This document shows positions 1 through 3,267 of a stretch of DNA of 5,732 bases, one piece after another. The notes beneath the pieces were generated by a model. The model was not told the DNA's origin, made no database searches, and saw only the letters and a program-made list of their open reading frames with translations. This DNA is from Candidatus Omnitrophota bacterium (GTDB lineage Bacteria > Omnitrophota > Gorgyraeia > Zapsychrales > Zapsychraceae). Both the position numbers and the translations under genes were made by a program. How positions within the stretch are numbered: position 1 is the stretch's first letter; the number at the start of each line of letters is the position of its first letter. The stretch lies in NCBI GenBank assembly GCA_016217585.1, contig JACRHQ010000195.1, positions 1-5,732 of the forward strand, written 5' to 3'.

Positions 1-482
1 AAACGGCCTTCCAGAAATGCCCGCGCGTAAACACCGGGGGAGGCGTGTCCCTGGAAATAAACGAAGTCACCGCAAAAATTGTCTGTGCGGGCGCGGAAAA
101 AATGGTTGAACCCTACTTCAAGGAGGGTCGCCGCCGAGGCGTAGGTCGAGATGTGCCCGCCGATGCCGGCTTCCGCGTGGTTGCCGCGCACCACCATCGC
201 CATCGCGTTCCAGCGGATGATGCTTTTGATCTGGCGTTCGAGGTCGCGGTTGCCCGGATAGGCCGGTTGCTTGCTTTTGGCGATGGTATTGATATAGGGG
301 GTATTAACGGTAAAGGGAAGCGTGACACCGGCTTCCTGGGCGCGGATCTGCAGCTGGGAAAGGATTTTTTGGGCTTGTTCCAGCGAGCCGTGTTTGAGGA
401 CATAATCCAGGGACGTCAGCCATTCCTTGATCTCTATTTCCTCAACTTCCGAGGGCGGGTGCTGGGACTCATCTGCGCTCAT
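1..482 (-). CDS. aceE: Pyruvate dehydrogenase E1 component, homodimeric type (5' part, runs off window)
   Basis: Reading the minus strand from the ATG at 482-480 gives 160 codons that stay open to the window edge. This E1 enzyme uses thiamine diphosphate to decarboxylate pyruvate and acetylate the lipoyl groups of E2 in the cytoplasmic pyruvate dehydrogenase complex. The N-terminus is acidic (MSADESQHPPSEVEEIEIKE), as in AceE. It is followed by the family blocks YINTI (63-67), YPGN.DLER.I.S.IRWNAM (75-94), GGHISTYASAATL (108-120), NHFFRAR (126-132) and YFQGHASPGVYARAFLEGR (142-160). H110 and H146 match the cofactor-site histidines of E. coli AceE (H106 and H142, from memory). An AAGGA motif lies about 8 bases before the ATG, which fixes the start. 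The family usually has about 880-900 residues, so only about a fifth is here. It lies downstream of tRNA-Leu on the same strand. Open frames on the other strand here are shadows. Confidence 0.96.
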   Translation of the reverse strand, partial: MSADESQHPPSEVEEIEIKEWLTSLDYVLKHGSLEQAQKILSQLQIRAQEAGVTLPFTVNTPYINTIAKSKQPAYPGNRDLERQIKSIIRWNAMAMVVRGNHAEAGIGGHISTYASAATLLEVGFNHFFRARTDNFCGDFVYFQGHASPGVYARAFLEGR

Positions 483-536
483 GCGGGTCCTTTTTTATGC
501 TGAAATCGGCACCAATTTTTTTCTGAAAATCGGGTT

Positions 537-593
537 GCCCCCACTGTTTTGCTCCTTGATATTGATAGTAAGTCGCAAAACAAGCGTGGGGGC
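537..593. repeat. Inverted repeat, 16-bp stem with 3-base bulge
   Basis: GCCCCCACTGTTTTGC at 537-552 pairs with GCAAAACA (575-582) and GTGGGGGC (586-593). The three bases AGC (583-585) bulge out of the right arm and 22 bases form the loop. All 16 pairs are Watson-Crick. No run of T follows on either strand, so a classical intrinsic terminator is not supported. Its right end overlaps the next hairpin by three bases (591-593), so the two structures cannot fully form at once in the tRNA-to-aceE transcript. Confidence 0.65.
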
Positions 594-622
594 ACCAATT
601 TCCCTTCTGGGAAATTGGTGCC
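591..622. repeat. Perfect 14-bp hairpin that includes the tRNA-Leu 3' end
   Basis: GGCACCAATTTCCC (591-604) and GGGAAATTGGTGCC (609-622) are perfect reverse complements around a four-base loop. In the tRNA transcript (minus strand) the first arm contains the last acceptor-stem bases, the discriminator and the CCA. The 3' trailer therefore contains a sequence able to pair with the mature tRNA 3' end and compete with acceptor-stem folding. No U tract follows. It may influence 3' processing or mark an inverted duplication of the tRNA end; both are inferences. Confidence 0.7.
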
Positions 623-702
623 GAAGAAGAGATTTGAACTCTTACGGGAGTGATCCCACGGCGCCCTGAACGCCGCGCGTCTACCAATTCCGCCACTTCG
701 GC
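616..702 (-). tRNA. leuT(CAG): tRNA-Leu (anticodon CAG), CCA encoded
   Basis: On the minus strand an 87-nt class II tRNA can be folded completely. The acceptor GCCGAAG pairs with CTTCGGC. The D arm is GCG...CGC with the loop GAATTGGTAGA. The anticodon stem CGGCG/CGCCG encloses the loop TTCAGGG, which gives CAG at positions 34-36. The long variable arm is GGGA/TCCC. The T arm AAGAG/CTCTT holds the loop TTCAAAT. The discriminator is A and CCA is encoded. The long variable arm, A73 discriminator and anticodon identify a leucine tRNA that reads CUG codons. It is transcribed toward aceE and diverges from smpB. Confidence 0.96.
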
Positions 703-718
703 AAATTTTATGGTTTTC

Positions 719-747
719 AGTATATCCATAAAGGGTTTTGGTGTCAA
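719..747 (-). promoter_or_regulatory. Sigma70-type promoter for tRNA-Leu
   Basis: On the minus strand a perfect -35 box TTGACA (747-742) is followed by exactly 17 bases and a -10 box TATACT (724-719). The start of transcription would be near 712, about ten bases before the mature tRNA 5' end at 702. Spacing and boxes are close to ideal, as expected for a stable-RNA gene. Confidence 0.85.
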
Positions 748-775
748 TTAAATTACGGGGATGAGAGATGCTTTG

Positions 776-784
776 TGTTATAAT
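776..784 (+). promoter_or_regulatory. Extended -10 promoter for smpB, predicting a leaderless mRNA
   Basis: TGTTATAAT is a perfect extended -10 element (TGn + TATAAT). No good -35 box is visible 16-18 bases upstream, as is usual for extended -10 promoters. Transcription should start about 7 bases downstream, near 791, while the smpB ATG is at 794. An in-frame TGA at 785-787 excludes any upstream start, and no Shine-Dalgarno is possible in the remaining bases. The mRNA should have a leader of about 0-3 bases. The same nine bases recur at 2196-2204. Confidence 0.7.
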
Positions 785-793
785 TGACGCGTC

Positions 794-1249
794 ATGGGAG
801 AGACGATCGCGACCAACAAGAAGGCGTTCCGGGATTATGCCTTGACCGACCGCTGGGAATGCGGCATTGAGCTCAAAGGCGGTGAGGTCAAGTCAATCAG
901 GGCGGGGCACGTCAACTTCAAGGACAGCTTCGCCCGGGTCTTTGAAGACGAGGCTTGCCTGTACAACCTTTATATCGAGCCCTACCGGCAGGCCAGTTAT
1001 CTGAACGAAGAGCCCGAACGGCCCCGGAAGCTCCTTTTGCACAAGCAGGAGATTAAAAAGATATTGGGCCATGTCAGCCAGCGGGGACTGCTCCTTGTCC
1101 CTACGAAAATTTATTTTAACAACCGCGGTTTCGTCAAGGTGGAGATCGCCCTCGCCCAGGGCAAGAAGCTCTACGACAAGCGCGAGGCGATCAAGAAGAA
1201 GGACCTCCAGCGCGATTTGAGCCGCCGGGTGAAGAAAGCCCGGCGGTAA
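794..1249 (+). CDS. smpB: SsrA-binding protein SmpB
   Basis: SmpB binds the tRNA-like domain of tmRNA and takes it to stalled ribosomes, where it occupies the decoding centre during trans-translation. At 151 residues it has the usual family length. Recognisable blocks are ATNKKAFRDYAL near the N-terminus, CGIELKGGEVKSIRAGHVNF (23-42), LYNLYIEPY (56-64), RPRKLLLHKQEI (76-87) and NRGFVKVEIALAQGKKLYDKR (110-130). The basic C-terminal tail (131-151) is rich in K and R and ends VKKARR; in the family it reaches into the empty mRNA channel. The start at 794 is forced by the in-frame TGA nine bases upstream. The partner RNA gene ssrA begins 99 bases downstream, a common arrangement in bacteria. No key residue appears to be missing. 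Confidence 0.97.
   Translation: MGETIATNKKAFRDYALTDRWECGIELKGGEVKSIRAGHVNFKDSFARVFEDEACLYNLYIEPYRQASYLNEEPERPRKLLLHKQEIKKILGHVSQRGLLLVPTKIYFNNRGFVKVEIALAQGKKLYDKREAIKKKDLQRDLSRRVKKARR
1222..1246 (+). other. GC-rich hairpin at the 3' end of smpB
   Basis: CCGCCGGG (1222-1229) pairs perfectly with CCCGGCGG (1239-1246) across a nine-base loop, just before the smpB TAA. No T tract follows (TAACAAAAATTTG), so it is not a typical intrinsic terminator. It may simply reflect the arginine and alanine codons of the tail, or protect the 3' end of the smpB transcript. Confidence 0.35.
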
Positions 1250-1256
1250 CAAAAAT

Positions 1257-1285
1257 TTGCCTATCCTTGGGACATCGGCTATAAT
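1257..1285 (+). promoter_or_regulatory. Sigma70-type promoter for ssrA
   Basis: A TTGCCT -35 box (1257-1262), a 17-base spacer and a perfect TATAAT -10 box (1280-1285) lie just after the smpB stop. Transcription would start near 1292. That leaves a 5' leader of about 57 bases to be removed before the mature tmRNA end at 1349, presumably by RNase P. Confidence 0.75.
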
Positions 1286-1441
1286 TATTCCGTTCTTTTC
1301 CATAACGAACGAAGCCATACACTGCACATCCTTTCATTTTTTTGATATGGGGGTGATCGGTCTCGACTTGAGTTGGCAGGGTATAGGTGGCATGCCGGGG
1401 AAGCTTGGTCGGCCCCGTTAACAATCCAGGCACAAATAAAC

Positions 1442-1549
1442 GCAAACGATCCAACGTTAGCGGCAGCCGAGGAGATCGTGGCTAAAGCATGGGCATTGCC
1501 TATGCCAGCTGCAATCCTTCCTCCGGTTGCACTCGCCTTAGTTCCTTAA
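1442..1549 (+). other. tmRNA tag-peptide reading frame, 35 codons
   Basis: Starting at the resume codon GCA (1442-1444), the frame encodes ANDPTLAAAEEIVAKA (residues 1-16), continues WALPMPAAILPP (17-28) and ends VALALVP before TAA at 1547-1549. Start and stop sit in the expected structural places: the start follows an A-rich segment after pseudoknot 1, and the stop lies in the helix 5 loop. E. coli has TTA GCA GCT TAA (LAA) at that position; here it is TTA GTT CCT TAA (LVP). Known tags are mostly 8-15 residues, with some lineages reaching the twenties, and usually end in a small hydrophobic motif such as ALAA. An internal TLAA at residues 5-8 resembles a normal tag end that is not followed by a stop. 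Confidence 0.75.
1463..1530 (+). repeat. 68-nt hairpin insert within the tmRNA tag frame
   Basis: The 5' arm reads GCAGCCG-AGGA-GATCGTGGCT-AAA-GCATGGGC in segments. The 3' arm reads GCCTATGC-C-AGCTGCAATC-CT-TCCT-C-CGGTTGC. The inner eight pairs (1487-1494 with 1498-1505) close on the three-base loop ATT. The middle block pairs at nine of ten positions, two of them G-U. The outer blocks pair except for one G-U and small bulges. E. coli tmRNA has nothing comparable between its resume codon and helix 5. The insert keeps the tag frame open. Confidence 0.7.
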
Positions 1550-1789
1550 ACGAACTAAGCCCTCTTGCGGGCCTCGCCTGCGGGTCTGACAAGAGGACCT
1601 TGGCAGGCTGGTTGCGGACGAGTGCCTTGGCGTTCGCAACAAGACCTTAAAGGCTGGCCCTAAGGATCCTGTCTGCCGGAGGAATTAGGGTAAGACCAAA
1701 AGACAGACTACGCATGTAGAAGCTTATATTCCGTGACCCAAGGACCCGGGTTCGATTCCCGGCACCTCCACCAGTTTTTTCCATTAAAT

Positions 1790-1832
1790 GCAAAAACCTT
1801 GTTACCCGAAAGGGGCAAGGTTTTTGCTTTTT
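1790..1832 (+). terminator. Intrinsic terminator of ssrA
   Basis: GCAAAAACCTTG (1790-1801) pairs perfectly with CAAGGTTTTTGC (1816-1827). An inner CCC/GGG around a GAAA tetraloop extends the hairpin, and TTTTT (1828-1832) follows. It begins 16 bases after the tmRNA CCA. Confidence 0.92.
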
Positions 1833-1850
1833 ATGGAAAAAAACGGGTGT

Positions 1851-1875
1851 CCCGGCCATGCTCCGCATGGCCGGG
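1851..1875. repeat. Perfect 10-bp GC-rich inverted repeat
   Basis: CCCGGCCATG (1851-1860) and CATGGCCGGG (1866-1875) are perfect reverse complements around the five-base loop CTCCG. It follows the ssrA terminator in a 218-base stretch (1774-1991) that has no other gene. On the minus strand a T7 run lies eight bases past the stem, too far for a good terminator, and no minus-strand gene reads into it. It may be a back-up transcription stop, a dispersed palindromic repeat, or a protein-binding site. Confidence 0.55.
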
Positions 1876-1917
1876 GGTACGTCTGTCTTTTGACTTGGTT
1901 CTTTCTCAAATCTCAAC

Positions 1918-1946
1918 TTCTCATTCCTTTAATAAACGGATACAAT
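1918..1946 (+). promoter_or_regulatory. Possible promoter of the entericidin-like gene
   Basis: A TACAAT -10 box at 1941-1946 with a weak TTCTCA -35 box at 1918-1923 (17-base spacer) is the best match upstream of 1992. The transcript would begin near 1953, leaving a leader of about 40 bases. The upstream ssrA terminator makes an independent promoter likely, but the -35 box is poor. Confidence 0.4.
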
Positions 1947-1978
1947 AAACCCATCATAGATATTTGTTTTTTTAAAAA

Positions 1979-1986
1979 AAGGAGGG
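1979..1986 (+). promoter_or_regulatory. Strong Shine-Dalgarno of the entericidin-like gene
   Basis: AAGGAGGG lies five bases before the ATG at 1992 and selects this start over upstream in-frame ATGs. It shows that the organism uses conventional Shine-Dalgarno initiation alongside the apparently leaderless genes at 794 and 2211. Confidence 0.85.
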
Positions 1987-1991
1987 CTGTC

Positions 1992-2138
1992 ATGCGTCAA
2001 ATTATTTTCGTCGTTGTAGGATGTGCCTTTGTTTTCACGTTGGTCGGGTGTGAAACCATCAGAGGGATGGGCAAGGATATCGAAAATACGGGAAGAAATA
2101 TCCAGAAAGGTTTGTCCAAAGACAAAGGGGGTAGTTAG
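1992..2138 (+). CDS. Entericidin A/B-like small outer-envelope lipoprotein
   Basis: This is a 48-residue lipoprotein. The lipobox L17-V18-G19-C20 follows a short hydrophobic signal (residues 4-16), so signal peptidase II would leave Cys20 as the acylated N-terminus. The next residue is Glu, not Asp, so Lol-type sorting to the outer membrane is expected. The mature part begins CETIRGMGKDIENTGRNIQK, matching the entericidin pattern C-T-x-R-G-x-G-x-D-I-x-x-x-G-x-x-I seen in E. coli EcnB. The E. coli proteins form a small toxin/antidote pair of membrane lipoproteins, but many bacteria carry single copies of unclear role, possibly envelope stress. It has a strong Shine-Dalgarno and is probably monocistronic. 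The longer open frame beginning at 1788 is not the gene, because its extra N-terminus lies in the terminator and palindrome region. Confidence 0.88.
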   Translation: MRQIIFVVVGCAFVFTLVGCETIRGMGKDIENTGRNIQKGLSKDKGGS

Positions 2139-2195
2139 AGGCGGGCTGCCCCCGTCAATAACGAATAAATAACTCCTTCCAGTTATTCCGCCGCA

Positions 2196-2204
2196 TGTTA
2201 TAAT
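2196..2204 (+). promoter_or_regulatory. Extended -10 promoter of the 2211-5732 operon, predicting a leaderless mRNA
   Basis: TGTTATAAT is identical to the nine bases before smpB. Its last base is seven bases before the GTG at 2211, so transcription should begin at or next to that codon. A weak TTCCAG (2177-2182, 16-base spacer) may serve as the -35 box. No Shine-Dalgarno is present between the -10 box and either possible start codon. This is the only convincing promoter seen for the four following genes. Confidence 0.7.
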
Positions 2205-2210
2205 CCGTCT

Positions 2211-2585
2211 GTGCGCATGATATCTTTATTTTTAGTCATGACGGGGTTGTTCTGGTTGACCGTAACCGTGCCGTCGGTATCGGCCCAGCCGTCGCAGGGC
2301 AACATCGCTTCCATGCTGGGAGACTTGAGTCAAATGACACCGGAGCAAAAAAGCGCGTTGCTTGGATCGGTCGGCATCCCTGATGCTTCCGGGTTTTCGA
2401 TGGCCAAAATCATCGCGTGGCTTATCTTCGGCGGTGTCGGGTTCGTCGCCTTCGTTTACGGCAAGAAGCAGCAAAGTTTCAAACCGCTTTTGATCGGCCT
2501 GGCCTTGATGGGCTACCCCTACTTTGTCAATGATACGTTCTGGCTGTATGCCGTCGGCGCGGGATTGTGTTTTCTCCTTTATTGA
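2211..2585 (+). CDS. Small membrane protein of unknown function with signal peptide
   Basis: This is a 124-residue protein if translation begins at GTG 2211, or 122 if it begins at ATG 2217. The GTG is favoured because it coincides with the predicted transcription start. Residues 1-25 form a signal peptide with a likely cut after VSA (before Q26). A short soluble stretch follows, with SMLGDLSQMTPEQKSALL at 34-51. The rest is hydrophobic: segments at about 64-83, 89-105 and 110-124, broken by YGKKQQSFKPL and the motif GYPYFVNDT. The C-terminal half resembles, from memory, short bacterial membrane proteins with YGKKQ and YPYF motifs that carry no proven function. There are no catalytic residues or heme/metal motifs. 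It is followed after 7 bases by the DedA gene and is probably cotranscribed and translationally coupled with it. I do not assign a function. Confidence 0.8.
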   Translation: MRMISLFLVMTGLFWLTVTVPSVSAQPSQGNIASMLGDLSQMTPEQKSALLGSVGIPDASGFSMAKIIAWLIFGGVGFVAFVYGKKQQSFKPLLIGLALMGYPYFVNDTFWLYAVGAGLCFLLY

Positions 2586-2592
2586 ACAAATT

Positions 2593-3252
2593 ATGGAATG
2601 GTGCGTTAATATCCTGGATTTTTTCATCCACCTGGACCGGCACATCAGTGAAATCATCGGTCATTACGGCGCCTGGACTTACCTGATCGTATTTCTGATC
2701 GTCTTCTGCGAAACCGGACTGGTCGTCACCCCGTTTCTCCCGGGGGATTCGCTCCTCTTTATCCTGGGGACGTTCGCCGCGGCCGGGCCGCTGGACGTTA
2801 AAATTGTTGCGGCGGTGTTGGCCGCCGCGGCCATTTTCGGCAATTCAGTCAATTACTGGATCGGACACTGTCTGGCGCCCAACATTTTTCGCCAGGGGAA
2901 GATTGGATTTATCAAACGGGAATACCTCGAGAGGACTGAACGGTTTTATGAAAAATACGGCGGAAAGACGATCGTCATTACCCGGTTTGTCCCCATCGTC
3001 CGTACGATCGCCCCGTTTTTGGCCGGCGTGGGGAGCATGCGTTTTGGGAGATTTACTTCCTATAATGTCGCCGGCGGCCTTCTGTGGGTTTGTTCGCTGG
3101 TCGGGGCGGGATACCTTTTCGGGAACATCCCTGTCGTGGAGAAAAATTTTACCCTGGTCGTTTATCTGATCATCGTCATCTCGTTTTTGCCGGCGGCCGT
3201 CGAGTTCTACCGCCACCGGACGCCGAAGATCAGACTGCCCGCCGCCGGTTAA
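2593..3252 (+). CDS. dedA: DedA/VTT-family inner-membrane protein
   Basis: This 219-residue polytopic protein matches the DedA (SNARE-associated/VTT) family, whose members maintain membrane potential, drug and pH tolerance and, in several cases, flip lipids such as undecaprenyl phosphate. The hallmark N-terminal motif is FCETGLVVTPFLPGDSLLFILG (38-59), with acidic residues E40 and D52. The second motif is ITRFVPIVRTIAPFLAGVGSM (129-149), with R131 and R137. These line up with E39, D51, R130 and R136, known to be needed in E. coli YqjA. Hydrophobic segments lie at about 28-45, 49-64, 70-92, 138-160 and 185-205. The ATG at 2593 is chosen because it starts just after the previous stop and gives normal family length; an in-frame upstream extension would overlap the preceding gene. 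No Shine-Dalgarno is visible, so coupling to the preceding gene is likely. The specific substrate cannot be read from the sequence. Confidence 0.93.
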   Translation: MEWCVNILDFFIHLDRHISEIIGHYGAWTYLIVFLIVFCETGLVVTPFLPGDSLLFILGTFAAAGPLDVKIVAAVLAAAAIFGNSVNYWIGHCLAPNIFRQGKIGFIKREYLERTERFYEKYGGKTIVITRFVPIVRTIAPFLAGVGSMRFGRFTSYNVAGGLLWVCSLVGAGYLFGNIPVVEKNFTLVVYLIIVISFLPAAVEFYRHRTPKIRLPAAG

Positions 3253-3267
3253 CCGGGCCATTTTTTT
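3237..3267 (+). terminator. Possible terminator/attenuator between dedA and the dsbD-like gene
   Basis: GCCCG (3237-3241) can pair with CGGGC (3254-3258) around a loop that contains most of a perfect palindrome, CCGGTTAACCGG (3245-3256), spanning the dedA stop codon. Two bases later comes an unbroken T7 tract (3261-3267) that abuts the next ATG. The hairpin is short, so termination may be partial. The T tract occupies the place where a Shine-Dalgarno would normally be. Confidence 0.4.

Larger units (their letters stand above)
506..624. repeat. 119-bp palindromic element with 13-bp terminal inverted repeats, overlapping the tRNA-Leu 3' end
   Basis: Bases 506-518 (TCGGCACCAATTT) are the exact reverse complement of 612-624 (AAATTGGTGCCGA). 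The right-hand arm includes the 3' end of the tRNA-Leu gene, including its encoded CCA. A third copy of the core, GGCACCAATTT, lies at 591-601 in direct orientation with the left arm. Inside are two more inverted repeats, listed separately. There is no room for a gene. The arrangement resembles a small palindromic or MITE-like element, or the remains of repeated attachment-site duplication at a tRNA 3' end. No target-site duplication was identified, so the origin is unresolved. It fills most of the 133-base gap between tRNA-Leu and aceE. Confidence 0.6.
1349..1773 (+). ncRNA. ssrA: Transfer-messenger RNA (tmRNA), one-piece, with an extended tag frame
   Basis: tmRNA enters stalled ribosomes as an alanyl-tRNA mimic and then as a short mRNA that adds a degradation tag to the nascent chain. 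The 5' end GGGGGTG pairs with CACCTCC at the 3' end (one G-U pair) to form the acceptor stem. The T arm CCGGG/CCCGG encloses TTCGATT, and ACCA is encoded. The order of parts is the standard non-permuted one. CATGCCG...GGCCCCG after the acceptor arm matches the pseudoknot 1 region. GCAAACGAT at 1442 aligns with the E. coli resume codon context GCAAACGAC. Helix 5 is CTTAGTTC/GAACTAAG with the tag stop codon in its loop. AAGCCCTCTTG...CAAGAGG follows, as in E. coli. At 425 nt it is longer than typical (about 350-400), mainly because of an insert in the tag frame. It lies downstream of smpB and ends before a strong terminator. Confidence 0.95.

Noticed and set aside
45..503. 152-codon plus-strand open frame
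   Set aside because: It lies opposite aceE, whose minus-strand frame gives unmistakable family motifs; the plus-strand translation has none.
427..669. Plus-strand open frame ending RRRDLNSYGSDPTAP
   Set aside because: It is the false translation across the antisense of tRNA-Leu and the inverted repeats.
1697..1892. 12-base complementarity between tmRNA CAAAAGACAGAC (1697-1708) and GTCTGTCTTTTG (1881-1892)
   Set aside because: The match lies beyond the ssrA terminator, is short and has no flanking support, so chance is the simplest explanation.
1647..1916. 89-codon minus-strand open frame with the motif GAGNRTRV
   Set aside because: It overlaps the tmRNA tRNA-like 3' domain and its terminator. 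GAGNRTRV is the known spurious translation opposite a tRNA T arm, not a protein.
2127..2153. GGGGG/CCCCC pairing after the entericidin-like gene as a terminator
   Set aside because: The stem is only five pairs with a 17-base loop and no T tract follows.
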